Source: Pontibacter beigongshangensis | GTDB taxonomy: Bacteria; Bacteroidota; Bacteroidia; Cytophagales; Hymenobacteraceae | Direction of reading: 5' to 3' | Assembly (NCBI RefSeq): GCF_014332515.1 | Contig: NZ_VFSD01000008.1 | Span: 62,001 to 126,000 of the forward strand | DNA: 64,000 nucleotides | Shown: positions 43,588-52,421 of the stretch, piece after piece | Numbering within the stretch: the stretch's first letter is position 1 | Layout: each line of letters starts with the position of its first letter | Notes under the pieces: generated by a model | What the model was told of the DNA's origin: nothing | Databases searched by the model: none | The model's input: only the letters and a program-made list of their open reading frames with translations | Made by a program: the position numbers and the translations under genes

Positions 43588-43705
43588 TGTGGGCCTACAT
43601 ATAGGGAAAGTAAACTATTTGCAGAAGGCCAGGTACTTGTTTTCCTCCAATTTGATTTTTAGAAAGGTGAATGCTTGTAAAGCTGCCGGATAGCATAACT
43701 GCTAT

Positions 43706-43738
43706 AATTTCTAATTTTGAATTTCTAATTGTTAATTT
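43706..43738. repeat. TTAGAAATT short-period array, inverted copy
   Basis: AATTTCTAATTTTGAATT then TCTAATTGTTAATTT, the reverse of the array at 43350. Confidence 0.8.
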
Positions 43739-43747
43739 GGAGACGCA

Positions 43748-44161
43748 CTAAGCGTCTACAGAGTCATACACGATTACCTTCTCCCAAAGGTGCGCGTAGT
43801 TCTCCACAAATTTTAAGTGCACCGGATGCTCCTGGTACACATCCTGCTGCTGCTGATTATCAAAAAACAGGAGCCACGACACCGCATAGCCACGTTCTAT
43901 TACCTCCCGGTTGGTGCTGGCGGGAACCCCGATGTGCGCCAACTTTATTTGCTTAATGGCCTTGAGCGTGTTCAGGCCTTCGATCAGTTTTGCCTTATCG
44001 GCTGCGGAGTCTGGATTTTTTAGCCAGAAATAAACGTGGTGCACAAACATGTTTTTCTTTTTTTGCCTGGATTTAGACAGCGCAGGCATGAAACCAAAAA
44101 CGCCGGCAACAGATAGGAAAGCACTGCTTCCCAAAAATGTTCTTCTTGTCAGTTTGTTCAT
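43748..44161 (-). CDS. Dabb (stress-responsive A/B barrel) protein with Tat-type signal
   Basis: A 137-residue protein. The N-terminus MNKLTRRTFLGSSAFLSVAG contains a twin-arginine motif (RRTFLG) and hydrophobic core, predicting Tat export of a folded protein. The rest (about 38-137) is a Dabb domain: MFVHHVYFWLKNPDS, LIEGLNTLKAI, HIGVPASTNREVIERGYAVSWLLFFDN and YQEHPVHLKFVENYAHLWEKVIVYD. Dabb proteins are small dimeric alpha/beta barrels of mostly unknown function. Export of one is less common and suggests a periplasmic role. Confidence 0.87.
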   Translation of the reverse strand: MNKLTRRTFLGSSAFLSVAGVFGFMPALSKSRQKKKNMFVHHVYFWLKNPDSAADKAKLIEGLNTLKAIKQIKLAHIGVPASTNREVIERGYAVSWLLFFDNQQQQDVYQEHPVHLKFVENYAHLWEKVIVYDSVDA

Positions 44162-44346
44162 AAGGTGAGTCTTGTTTTTAGCTAAGCCATTTAACCAGGT
44201 AGTGGTTCTGAAGCGCTGCTGCTCTTTAAGGGCATAAGTTAAACAATTCTCCTGAAATTCAAGCAGATGCCGGGGTGCCGTTATATTTCATGCTGTCCGG
44301 GCACAGGCGTACCTAATTGAGCCAGCCACATCAGCAAAGAAAATCT

Positions 44347-44378
44347 CTTCCGGAAGACCTTTTCCATTTGAATAATTT
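44347..44378 (-). repeat. CCTCCGGAGG-type intergenic repeat, copy 21
   Basis: CTTCCGGAAGACCTTTTC then CATTTGAATAATTT. Confidence 0.87.
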
Positions 44379-44532
44379 GCTGGTTGCTGAATGGTTGATT
44401 GTTGGGTGGTTTGGAGATCGGGAGCTTAGGGAATAAACACAACTGATTAATAGTCCTATTTCGTGCTACGTGATACGATCAGCGTGCTACGAAAGTCTTG
44501 ATACCTGTATCCTGCGTCTTATGCGCCAAAAA

Positions 44533-44564
44533 GCCTCCGGAGGGTCGTTTTTATTGGAATAATT
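44533..44564 (-). repeat. CCTCCGGAGG-type intergenic repeat, copy 22
   Basis: GCCTCCGGAGGGTCGTTTTT then ATTGGAATAATT, preceded by CCAAAAA. Confidence 0.88.
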
Positions 44565-44588
44565 ACTTTCTCAACTCCTCCTGAAACA

Positions 44589-47231
44589 CTAACCGGTTTG
44601 GCCAACATGATGTGCTGAAAGGGCATCTTCGAGGGCGGCCAGCACCAGCGGCACCTGCTCCTGCAGCAGCACCACAGCTTCCTGGCATTGAGCCGTATTG
44701 TGCTTTGGCTGATGCAGCACCTGCTCCAACTCAGTTAGGGCACCGGTAATGGTATGAGTTCTCAGATGCTTAAAGGCGGTCTGCATTTTATGCGCCACAG
44801 TGCCTACTTGTTGCCAGTTGCCTGCGCCGGCCTCATTTAGCAACAGCTGCAGGTTCTGCCGGTTATCGGCCACCAGCACCTCCAGAATGGCCGCCAGCGC
44901 CGCACTGTCCTCGCCGGTAAAATGTCTGATCTCTGTCAGGTCGAAAAGGGGCTGCTGCGGGGCGGGCACGGCAAGAACTGGCGCCGCTACCGCTGCAGGC
45001 GCCGGTGCAGCGGCCAGGTCGGGCAGCGGGAGGAGTGCTTTGCTCAGCTTTTGGTGCAGCTCCCGGTCTGAGTATGGCTTCAGCAGGTAATCGGAAATGC
45101 CGGTTTTGGCAAAGAACTCCTTGTTGCGGCTCATGATATTGGCTGTAAGCGCCAGAATAGGAATGACCGGGTTCTTCTTGCGGATTAGGCGTGCCAGTGC
45201 CTTGCCGCTTGTGCCGGGGAGCTGGATATCGGTTAACACCACATCGAAGGTATGCTGCTGCAACAGCTGCATGGCCTGTTTGGCATCGTTAGCGAGGTGC
45301 GCCTGCATCCCCCAGCGCTTCAGCATAAGCTCGCAGAGGGTGCGGCTGTAAGGGTCGTCGTCCACCACGAGCACCTGCCGGCCCTTCAGGGTTGGCTTCG
45401 GTGCCTCGGCTTCTTCTGGAGCTGCCGGGGCGACAGTGGCTTCTTCTGCCGATTTCACTTCCCTGAAGGGCAGAACCACCGTAAAAGTCGTTCCCTGCCC
45501 TACCTCACTCCGCAGCGAAAGCACACCATTTTGCGCCTCCACCAGTTGCTTGCTGATAGAAAGCCCTAGTCCCGTACCGCCGTACTTCCGGATTATAGAG
45601 CCATCCGCTTGGTTAAACTCGCCAAACACGTGCTCGGCCTGGTCCATCGGAATGCCAATGCCTGTGTCAGAGACTTCCAGCAGTACGGCTACCCGGTTCC
45701 GGCGGTGCGACTTAAGCCTGCACTGCACGCGCACCTGCCCCTCGTGGGTAAACTTAATGGCGTTGTCTACCAGGTTAAAGAGCACCTGCTTCAGGCGGAG
45801 CGGATCGCCGAGCAGCTGGCGGGGCAGCTTTTCATCTGCCTCGCAATAAAACCGTATGCCTTTTGTCTCGGCCTTTAGCTTAAAGACCTGCTCCAGCTCC
45901 TGCAGCACCTGCGGCAGACAAAACGGCACCACATCCAGCTGCAGCTTGCCAGCCTCCAGTTTCGAGAGGTCCAGCACATCGTTTACAATGTGAAGCAGAT
46001 GCTCACCGGCACTGCTGATGGCCTGCAGGTGCTCCTGCTGCGAAATTTGCAGGGGCGTGTGGCGGAGCTGCTCCGAGAAGCCCAGCACCACGTTGAGCGG
46101 CGTGCGTATTTCGTGGCTCATGTTGGCCACAAAAGCCTCTTTGGCACGGGCCAGCTGTATGGCCTCTTTCTGCGCCCGGATCAGCTGCGCCTTGTAGGCA
46201 TTGCTGCGGGTAATGTCGCGGAGGATAATCAGAATAAACGAAATGCTGCTGATCAGTCCGAAAATGCCTACCAGCAACAGCACCATGGAGTTTTGGTGCA
46301 CCACTGCCTTGGCGCTCTCGGCGTTCAGGCTTGCCTGCTGCGTCTCGCTCTTCTCCAGGTTGTAGAGCATTGTCCGGATCCGGTCCATGATATCCTTGTC
46401 CTGCTGCAGCAACGCCAGTTCTCTCGCCGTGAGCATGGCTTCCTGCTTACTTACCTGCTGGTTCAGGTGCTGCAGAATACTTTTAATTTCGGTGACCTGA
46501 GCTACCTGCTGCGGAGCCGATGCCGAACTCGTATCCACAGAAACATCCATTTTTACCTGCAGCTGCGGCGTGGAGATGGGGGCAAGGGGAGTTTCCTCTT
46601 CTACAGTGGCTTCCTTATCGTCGTTCTTTTTAGAGAAAATCTTGCTGAACAAACCACGCCTGCCGCTACTGCCGCTGCTGGCTGATTTGGTTTCCGGAAC
46701 CTCAGGAGCAGGTGTTTTATCAGATATGGTGGTAGTGGTATGTCGTTTTATGATGGTGGTGGAGGGCTGTTTTGTAGCCGATGAATTGATCTTACGCAGC
46801 ACCTGGTCCGAATAGCTCGCCTTTTGCTCCTGCTTGCGCAGGGCCACATAGCGCTCCATGCTCTTCTCCTTTTCATCTAAAAGCGTTGCTATAGTATCCA
46901 GCTGCGCCAGCTCGGCCGGGTTCTGGTTCATGAGCAGCCGCAGCGAGTCCACCTGCTTGTCTATGCCTTCCAGCTCAGAAATATAGTTTTTAAAATATTT
47001 TTCGTCGGTGGTAAGGGTAAAGGCCCTGATCGAACTTTCGGCCGTGGCGATGTCGGCCAGAATGTGCTGCAGCTTGGCCAGCTTATGGTTTGGTTCGGCC
47101 AGGTCGTCTACGGAACCGAGCAGCTGTGTAAAGCTGGCGTAGAAGAGGTAAACGGCCACCGCCACCACCGAAATGGCCAGGCCAAAACCGATCACTACTT
47201 TTGCTTTTATACTATCTCCGGATAATTGCAT
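44589..47231 (-). CDS. Hybrid sensor histidine kinase (HisKA-HATPase-REC-Hpt)
   Basis: An 880-residue inner-membrane kinase. Transmembrane helices at about 11-32 and 315-340 enclose a periplasmic, mostly helical sensor region; its first part (about 35-135) resembles CHASE3, followed by a Ser/Thr/Pro/Lys-rich insert. The cytoplasmic part has HisKA with His373 (NMSHEIRTP), HATPase with [13 protein letters not shown] (about 486-498), DTGIGIP and [14 protein letters not shown], a receiver (about 618-735) with Asp668 (VLTDIQLP), and a C-terminal Hpt with His814 (VAHKMQTAF). All phosphorelay residues are present, so a His-Asp-His relay to a separate regulator is likely; the NtrC-type regulator 1.2 kb away is a candidate. 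Confidence 0.94.
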   Translation of the reverse strand: MQLSGDSIKAKVVIGFGLAISVVAVAVYLFYASFTQLLGSVDDLAEPNHKLAKLQHILADIATAESSIRAFTLTTDEKYFKNYISELEGIDKQVDSLRLLMNQNPAELAQLDTIATLLDEKEKSMERYVALRKQEQKASYSDQVLRKINSSATKQPSTTIIKRHTTTTISDKTPAPEVPETKSASSGSSGRRGLFSKIFSKKNDDKEATVEEETPLAPISTPQLQVKMDVSVDTSSASAPQQVAQVTEIKSILQHLNQQVSKQEAMLTARELALLQQDKDIMDRIRTMLYNLEKSETQQASLNAESAKAVVHQNSMVLLLVGIFGLISSISFILIILRDITRSNAYKAQLIRAQKEAIQLARAKEAFVANMSHEIRTPLNVVLGFSEQLRHTPLQISQQEHLQAISSAGEHLLHIVNDVLDLSKLEAGKLQLDVVPFCLPQVLQELEQVFKLKAETKGIRFYCEADEKLPRQLLGDPLRLKQVLFNLVDNAIKFTHEGQVRVQCRLKSHRRNRVAVLLEVSDTGIGIPMDQAEHVFGEFNQADGSIIRKYGGTGLGLSISKQLVEAQNGVLSLRSEVGQGTTFTVVLPFREVKSAEEATVAPAAPEEAEAPKPTLKGRQVLVVDDDPYSRTLCELMLKRWGMQAHLANDAKQAMQLLQQHTFDVVLTDIQLPGTSGKALARLIRKKNPVIPILALTANIMSRNKEFFAKTGISDYLLKPYSDRELHQKLSKALLPLPDLAAAPAPAAVAAPVLAVPAPQQPLFDLTEIRHFTGEDSAALAAILEVLVADNRQNLQLLLNEAGAGNWQQVGTVAHKMQTAFKHLRTHTITGALTELEQVLHQPKHNTAQCQEAVVLLQEQVPLVLAALEDALSAHHVGQTG

Positions 47232-47558
47232 GTGGCTGTTTACGGATGTTGGGTCTGGTTAAAACGTGGTTTTCTGCTTTTGATTGAAAAAAATCTTATT
47301 TTCTGGACGTTCGCGGCTGTATTTCTGCCAAAAAGCTGTTTAATACAGCCCGCTTTGCTTTTCGCAGCTGCTGCCGACCTGGCAATTTACAAAGCCAGGA
47401 GCTTCTTTTCAGAAACAAAACAGAGTTTTAAAAGAACAGGTCTGGCAACAAGTCTGGTTCCATTGCTGGTGTGGCACAGGCTAAATAGAAGTCCGAAGGC
47501 AGAAGTGCGGATCAAACCGGAAATTCCTTGTAACTTTGTACAAACAGCTGCAAACGCT
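47232..47558. other. Divergent intergenic region between the kinase and nuoA
   Basis: 327 bases with a possible nuoA promoter at 47531. An open frame runs through it into nuoA, but its sequence is not protein-like and the NuoA family starts at 47559. No repeat copy here. Confidence 0.5.
47531..47538 (+). promoter_or_regulatory. Candidate -7 box for nuoA
   Basis: TAACTTTG is an exact TAnnTTTG match 20 nt before the ATG of nuoA. No TTTG -33 at the normal distance. Confidence 0.45.
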
Positions 47559-48038
47559 ATGGCAGAGACTTATTTTTCTGATTTCGGGACCATCCTGCTG
47601 TACCTGATCGGCGGCGCCATTTTTGTGGTGATCGGTTTGTTTACGGCCAAACTGCTGCGCCCGCACAACCCGAACCCCGAAAAACTGGCTACCTACGAGT
47701 CGGGCGAGGAACCTGTGGGCAACTCCTGGATTCAGTTTAACCCGCGCTTTTATGTGGTGGCGCTGATCTTCATTATTTTTGATGTGGAACTGGCCTTCCT
47801 GTTTCCGTGGGCAGTGGTGTTTGGCCGTCGCGACCTGATTGCAGCAACCGACGGGCTCTGGGGCTGGTTCTCGCTGGTGGAGATGTTCATCTTTATTGGA
47901 GTGCTGGTGCTTGGGCTGGCCTATGTGTGGGCCAAAGGCCACCTCGACTGGATCAAGCCAAACCCGGTGATCCCGAAAAGCCGCTCCAAGATACCGATGG
48001 AAATGTACCAACGGTTCAACGACAGGCAGCGGAGTTGA
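47559..48038 (+). CDS. nuoA: NADH-quinone oxidoreductase subunit A
   Basis: A 159-residue membrane subunit of respiratory complex I, with three transmembrane helices (about 8-30, 70-90, 100-125). Family features: [23 protein letters not shown] quoted in part (YESGEEPVG), the loop with the conserved Cys region replaced by Ser/Gly; [25 protein letters not shown], again in part ([15 protein letters not shown]), is diagnostic. The ATG at 47559 is chosen since [17 protein letters not shown] starts the family; 111 upstream codons in frame are not NuoA-like. The C-terminus has an unusual hydrophilic tail (about 125-159, rich in Lys, Pro and Arg). Confidence 0.93.
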   Translation: MAETYFSDFGTILLYLIGGAIFVVIGLFTAKLLRPHNPNPEKLATYESGEEPVGNSWIQFNPRFYVVALIFIIFDVELAFLFPWAVVFGRRDLIAATDGLWGWFSLVEMFIFIGVLVLGLAYVWAKGHLDWIKPNPVIPKSRSKIPMEMYQRFNDRQRS

Positions 48039-48072
48039 TTGTTAATTGCTTGTTGTTGATTGTTGGGGCATG

Positions 48073-48105
48073 AGCCTCTGGAAGGGGCATTTCATTAGAA
48101 TAATT
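48073..48105 (-). repeat. CCTCCGGAGG-type intergenic repeat, copy 23
   Basis: AGCCTCTGGAAGGGGCATTT then CATTAGAATAATTT, in the nuoA-nuoB spacer. Confidence 0.86.
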
Positions 48106-48288
48106 TGGTTGTTAGCTGATTGTTAAATGGCTTAATAGTTAAATTGATTAAATGGTTGATATGGAAATTGGGTGAGTAAACTTATGTAACAATTAGCAAC
48201 CAGCAATTACTACTATGAGTGCCCCTCCAATCCGATACTCAGAACCAACTGATTCCATCACCAATTGTAAAGCATAACCACCGGAGCA

Positions 48289-48319
48289 TTTCTAATTTTG
48301 AATTTCTAATTTTTAATTT
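48289..48319. repeat. TTAGAAATT short-period array before nuoB
   Basis: ATTTCTAATTTTGAATTTC then TAATTTTTAATTT. An inverted copy lies just after nuoB (48878), so nuoB is bracketed. Confidence 0.8.
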
Positions 48320-48338
48320 AGCGCAGCGCTAATAAATT

Positions 48339-48878
48339 ATGGAAGAGAAGACCGGAGAAGGCGGACTTGTGATTACGAAGTTAGACGACCTGCTCAACTG
48401 GGCTCGCTTAACGGCGCTCTGGCCTATGGGCTTTGGCCTGGCTTGCTGCGCTATCGAAATGATGGGAGCCTACAGTTCAGGTTACGACATAGACCGTTTT
48501 GGGGTGATTCCGAGGGCCTCGCCCCGGCAGTCGGATGTGATGATTGTGGCCGGAACCGTTACCTTTAAAATGGCTGACCGCGTGCGGCGGCTGTATGAGC
48601 AGATGCCGGAACCACGCTACGTGATCTCGATGGGCTCCTGCTCCAACTGTGGCGGCCCGTACTGGGAGCACGGCTACCACGTGGTGAAAGGGGTAGACCG
48701 CATAATTCCTGTTGATGTATACGTGCCAGGCTGCCCGCCCCGACCCGAAGCACTGATCGGCGGCTTCCTGAAACTGCAGGAAATCATCCGGAAAGAAACC
48801 ATTCGTGCACCTCGCGCCGTGCAGGCACTCATGGCCAAACGTCAGCTCAACAAAGAGCAACAGACGCTGGGGGTTTGA
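48339..48878 (+). CDS. nuoB: NADH-quinone oxidoreductase subunit B
   Basis: A 179-residue peripheral subunit of complex I that holds iron-sulfur cluster N2, the last electron donor to quinone. The Cys ligands are present: the pair Cys36-Cys37 ([10 protein letters not shown]), Cys101 ([11 protein letters not shown]) and Cys132 ([11 protein letters not shown]). Other family residues: [16 protein letters not shown]. Starts at ATG 48339 right after a TTAGAAATT array and ends at the mirrored array. Spacing to nuoA (300 nt) and nuoC (102 nt) is large for a nuo operon. Confidence 0.96.
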   Translation: MEEKTGEGGLVITKLDDLLNWARLTALWPMGFGLACCAIEMMGAYSSGYDIDRFGVIPRASPRQSDVMIVAGTVTFKMADRVRRLYEQMPEPRYVISMGSCSNCGGPYWEHGYHVVKGVDRIIPVDVYVPGCPPRPEALIGGFLKLQEIIRKETIRAPRAVQALMAKRQLNKEQQTLGV

Positions 48879-48909
48879 TTAAAATTAGAAATTCAAAATT
48901 AGAAATTAG
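48878..48909. repeat. TTAGAAATT short-period array after nuoB
   Basis: ATTAAAATTAGAAATTC then AAAATTAGAAATTAG, inverted relative to the array before nuoB. Confidence 0.8.
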
Positions 48910-48945
48910 TTTCCGGATAGAACAGGACTTCTAATAACCTGAAGA

Positions 48946-48980
48946 ATCTAGTATCTAATATCTAGCATCTACTATCTAAC
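48946..48980. repeat. TCTAGTATCTA short-period array abutting nuoC
   Basis: ATCTAGTATCTAATATC then TAGCATCTACTATCTAAC, ending directly at the nuoC start codon. Confidence 0.82.
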
Positions 48981-49574
48981 ATGTTGTTCGAAGAAATCAG
49001 AAATTTGCTTGTAGAGCTGTTTGGGCAGGAGGTGATTGTGGCTGAAAAGACCGAGGGCCTGCAGCCTTACCTCGTGCTTCAGCCGGAGCGCCTGGCCGAT
49101 GTTTGCCTGACGCTGCACGACCACGAGCAAACCTACTTCGATTTCCTTTCCTGCCTCACCGGCCTCGACAATGGCCCTGAAGCAGGCACCATGGAAGTGA
49201 TCTATAACCTGTATTCTATCCCCTACGACCACCACCTGATGCTGAAGGTAATCGTGCCGCGCAACCAGGAGGAGCAACCGCTGCCGCAGGTGCCCACTGT
49301 CAGCCACATCTGGCGCACCGCCGACTGGCACGAGCGGGAAGTGTTCGATCTGGTAGGCATCAGCTTTACCGGCCACCCCGACATGCGCCGCATCCTCTGC
49401 GCCGCTGACTGGGAAGGTCACCCCCTCCGCAAAGACTACAAGCTGCAGGATTACTACCACGGCATTAAAGTCCCCTACGACGACCACAACGAGAACAACG
49501 GCTTCAAAAGTGAGCCGCAGTGGCTCACCGGCACATCAAATCCCTTCCCCGATAAGCGCGAGAAACCGGCTTAG
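48981..49574 (+). CDS. nuoC: NADH-quinone oxidoreductase subunit C
   Basis: A 197-residue hydrophilic subunit of complex I (30-kDa subunit). Family features: DFLSCLTGLD near 59-68, VSHIWRTADWHEREVFDLVGISFTGHPDMRRIL quoted in part (ADWHEREVFDLVGI and GHPDMRRIL), and WEGHPLRKDY, the classic C-terminal motif. It is a free nuoC, not fused to nuoD. The ATG immediately follows a TCTAGTATCTA array, so its leader consists of repeat. The next plus-strand nuo gene is 1.4 kb away, beyond a minus-strand TPR gene. Confidence 0.95.
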   Translation: MLFEEIRNLLVELFGQEVIVAEKTEGLQPYLVLQPERLADVCLTLHDHEQTYFDFLSCLTGLDNGPEAGTMEVIYNLYSIPYDHHLMLKVIVPRNQEEQPLPQVPTVSHIWRTADWHEREVFDLVGISFTGHPDMRRILCAADWEGHPLRKDYKLQDYYHGIKVPYDDHNENNGFKSEPQWLTGTSNPFPDKREKPA

Positions 49575-49610
49575 CAGCACAGCAGGAGCAACAGCATTTG
49601 GAGTGTCAAA

Positions 49611-49642
49611 GCTTCTGGAGGGGCATTTTGATTCGAATAATT
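49611..49642 (-). repeat. CCTCCGGAGG-type intergenic repeat, copy 24
   Basis: GCTTCTGGAGGGGCATTTT then GATTCGAATAATT, preceded by GCACAGCAGGAGCAACAGC. Follows nuoC. Confidence 0.87.
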
Positions 49643-49737
49643 CAGCGAGGAGCCAGTCTGATTATAATATAGGAGTCCGCTGATCAATGATCTATAAGAC
49701 GCAAAGCAACACTTCTAATTTCTGATTCAACTGTTTA

Positions 49738-50739
49738 CTACCGGCAGTTCTGCTTCAGCAGCTCTTCCACCTCATTGCCATACTGCTTGTGGTAGCCAAG
49801 TTCCTTTACTTTTCCTAAATCACTGCAAGCCAACCCTTTTCTATCCAGAAACAGATAAACCAGGGCCCTGTTTCTATAAGCGTAAGCATTCCCCGGAAAC
49901 AGTTGCAGCGATTGGTTAATGTCCTCTATCGCCTCCTGCGGCTGGCCGGCCTGAAACCTGGAAAAGCCCCTGTTGTTATAGGCAAAGGCTTTCAATTGTT
50001 TGGCTTCCTCTGTATCCGGTGCCAGCTCTATTGCTTTGCCAAAATCCCTGATTGCCTGCTCATACTGCTGTTGGGCTACATAAAGCTGCGCCCGCTCCTC
50101 ATAAGCAAAAGCGTTCTCAGGCTCCAGATCCATGGCATGGTTCAGGTAATTGAGCGCCAACGTATAGTTGCCAGCCTTGCGGTTAATGGCACCATTAGCC
50201 ACCCAAAGCTGGTATTCCTGTGGTTTGAGGCGGAGCAGGTCCTTAAACTCTTGAATTGCCTTGTCTATATCGCCCAGTTGCTGGCGGCAATCTGCCCTGG
50301 CCGACAGGTAAACAATGTTCTCAGGCTCGCTAATAAGTGCTGTGTTAATGTCTCTGATGGCTTTTCTGCAGTCGCCGGTCAGCTTGTACATAACGCCCCG
50401 GTAGCCGTAGTAGGCGTCTATTTTCGGATTTTTAAGAATGGCTTTGCTGAGCGCCGCAATGCCATCCTCCTCCTGCCCCATGTTAAACAGTATCCTGCCT
50501 TTCAGGCTCAAGAGGGCATGGTTGTCGGGATGCGTCCGTAGCAGTTCGTCGGTGTATTTTAGGGATTGGCTGTACTCACCCCGGTTGAAATGCGTGTTGG
50601 CCTGCTCCAGCTTAATTTCAGCAGCACTTACCTTCTTCGCTTTTTTCTGCCCGAGTGCAGGAAGGAGCGTCAGCAGGAGAAGGCTAAGAAGCAGAACACA
50701 GTGTTTAGAGATAGGCATAATGGCAGGTGTTTCATTCAT
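49738..50739 (-). CDS. Exported TPR-repeat protein, inserted between nuoC and nuoD
   Basis: A 333-residue protein with a signal peptide (about 10-30, HCVLLLSLLLLTLLPALGQ) and about eight TPR units from residue 40 to 325, such as ALSLKGRILFNMGQEEDGIAALSKAI (read as LKGRILFNMGQEEDGIAAL), YGYRGVMYKLTGDCRKAIRDI and AYNNRGFSRFQAGQPQEAIEDI. It ends VEELLKQNCR. Presumably a periplasmic scaffold; no specific function can be given. It lies on the opposite strand between nuoC and nuoD, unrelated to complex I by sequence. A near-match TATATTTA at 50787-50780 (minus) could be its -7 box. Confidence 0.85.
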   Translation of the reverse strand: MNETPAIMPISKHCVLLLSLLLLTLLPALGQKKAKKVSAAEIKLEQANTHFNRGEYSQSLKYTDELLRTHPDNHALLSLKGRILFNMGQEEDGIAALSKAILKNPKIDAYYGYRGVMYKLTGDCRKAIRDINTALISEPENIVYLSARADCRQQLGDIDKAIQEFKDLLRLKPQEYQLWVANGAINRKAGNYTLALNYLNHAMDLEPENAFAYEERAQLYVAQQQYEQAIRDFGKAIELAPDTEEAKQLKAFAYNNRGFSRFQAGQPQEAIEDINQSLQLFPGNAYAYRNRALVYLFLDRKGLACSDLGKVKELGYHKQYGNEVEELLKQNCR

Positions 50740-50982
50740 TTTTTAGAACCCGGTAGCAACCTGAAAGTGATACCTGCTCTAAATATAGTTTTTTCCCTAA
50801 AAGAATCTAACGAGTATCATAAATTACTAGTGCCACCTGCAGTGTATCACTGTTATCAAAAGGCTGGTGTTCTACCCCAAATCCAAGAAGCCTTTGCTGC
50901 AGCCAATAATTAACACGTACAGAAGTTCCTGCTTTTTGCGTACTTTGTATATCCTTTTAGATTTCTTGATTCTGATATATAC

Positions 50983-52194
50983 GTGAGCACTTCAACCATC
51001 TACCAGAACTACCTGCTGCAGTCGGAGCCTAACAAGTTCGACGTGGCCAGCCTGAAGGCAGGCGAGATGATCATTAACATGGGGCCGCAGCACCCTTCCA
51101 CCCACGGCGTGCTGCGCCTGGAGGTGGTAACAGACGGGGAGCTGATCACGGACGTGGTGCCGCACATCGGCTACCTGCACCGCTGTTTCGAGAAGCACGC
51201 CGAGAGCATGGCCTACAACCAGACCATCCCCTACGTAGACCGCATGGATTACCTGGCCGCCATGAACTCGGAGCATGTGTGGTGTATGGGCGTGGAGAAG
51301 CTGCTGGGCATTACTGACCAGATTCCGAAACGGGTAGAGTACATCCGGGTGCTGGTGACCGAGCTTAACCGGCTGGCGTCGCACTTTGTGGCCATCGGCA
51401 CGTATGGTATCGACATCGGGGCCTTTACGCCCTTTCTGTGGTTGCTCCGCGACCGGGAGCATATTCAGCGGCTGCTGGAGTGGGCATCGGGGGCGCGCAT
51501 GCTCTATAACTACATCTGGGTAGGAGGCTTGTACTACGACCTGCCCATCGGTTTTGAGGAGCGCTGCCGTGAGTTTATTAATTACCTCATGCCGAAGCTC
51601 GACGAGCTGGAAACTATCCTGTTCGACAATTCCATTTTTATAAACCGCACGGCCAATGTGGGCATTCTGCCGCTCGATGTGGCTATTAACTACGGCTGCT
51701 CCGGCCCCATGCTGCGCGGTTCCGGCCTCAAGTACGACCTGCGCCGCGTAGATGGCTACTCCGTGTACCCGGAACTGGAGTTTGAGGTGCCAATCGGCAA
51801 AGGCACGGTAGGCACCACCGGCGACTGCTGGGACCGTAACTATGTGCGCATGCAGGAGTGCCGGGAGTCGGCGAAGATTATACAGCAGTGCCTAGACCGG
51901 CTGCTGGGCGACTACAAGCGCACCCCCGACTTCGACCCGCAGGCTGCCTGCCCCAAAAAGCTGCGCACCACCGGCAGCAAGGAACTCTACTTCCGGGGCG
52001 AAACGCCGCGCGGCGAGCTGGGCTACTTCTTCCGCTCTACCGACCGCAGCGATGTTCCTTTCCGCTGCAAGGGCCGCTCTCCCTGCTTCTCCAACCTATC
52101 GGTGCTGCACGAAATATCCAAAGGCTGCATGGTGGCCGACCTGATTGCCATTGTCGGCTCCGTAGATATTGTGCTGGGCGAGCTGGACCGGTAG
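50983..52194 (+). CDS. nuoD: NADH-quinone oxidoreductase subunit D
   Basis: A 403-residue peripheral subunit of complex I (49-kDa subunit) forming the quinone-binding cavity with NuoB. Features: [16 protein letters not shown] (about 31-46), [15 protein letters not shown], the conserved Tyr-containing [20 protein letters not shown], and the C-terminal [20 protein letters not shown] with the terminal DR common to the family. The start is GTG at 50983; TACTTTG at 50941 may be part of a promoter. nuoE is not downstream: a PAP2 gene follows, so the remaining nuo genes must be elsewhere. Confidence 0.96.
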   Translation: MSTSTIYQNYLLQSEPNKFDVASLKAGEMIINMGPQHPSTHGVLRLEVVTDGELITDVVPHIGYLHRCFEKHAESMAYNQTIPYVDRMDYLAAMNSEHVWCMGVEKLLGITDQIPKRVEYIRVLVTELNRLASHFVAIGTYGIDIGAFTPFLWLLRDREHIQRLLEWASGARMLYNYIWVGGLYYDLPIGFEERCREFINYLMPKLDELETILFDNSIFINRTANVGILPLDVAINYGCSGPMLRGSGLKYDLRRVDGYSVYPELEFEVPIGKGTVGTTGDCWDRNYVRMQECRESAKIIQQCLDRLLGDYKRTPDFDPQAACPKKLRTTGSKELYFRGETPRGELGYFFRSTDRSDVPFRCKGRSPCFSNLSVLHEISKGCMVADLIAIVGSVDIVLGELDR

Positions 52195-52421
52195 CTACTG
52201 CTGCGCCAAATTAAAAATTCAAGGACAGGAATGACAAATAAGAGCAATTTCCCTGACGCTAAACGCCAGGAAGTTTCTAATAGTTAAATTGGATGAGCAC
52301 TACATCAACAGCCAGTTTAGCAGTAGCAGAGATGCCTGTTACCAAATTGTTTGTAAAGTGCAAAACATCAGGTTGCTATCATCGTTTTTTATAATTCTGT
52401 GAGGATGATAAATGTAAACCC

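Larger units (their letters stand above)
44162..44588. other. Intergenic region between the Dabb and kinase genes
   Basis: 427 bases with repeat copies 21 and 22 in the same orientation. Copy 21 is followed by TTGCTGGTTGCTGAATGG and TTTGGAGATCGGGAGC (as after copy 13), and copy 22 is preceded by CGTGCTACGTGATACG and TATCCTGCGTCTTATGC (as before copy 14). No gene supported. Confidence 0.6.
48039..48338. other. nuoA-nuoB spacer filled with repeats
   Basis: 300 bases where an operon spacer would be expected to be short. It holds repeat copy 23, TTG-rich tracts (GATTGTTAAATGGC, GATTAAATGGTTGAT) and a TTTCTAATTTTGAATTTC array. No gene. Confidence 0.6.

Noticed and set aside
47226-47558. 111-codon N-terminal extension of nuoA
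   Set aside because: NuoA families start at the ATG at 47559, a promoter-like TAACTTTG lies inside the extension, and its sequence is not conserved-looking.
50566-50913. 115-residue open frame antisense to the TPR gene start
   Set aside because: Overlaps the coding region and promoter of the TPR gene; no protein-like features.
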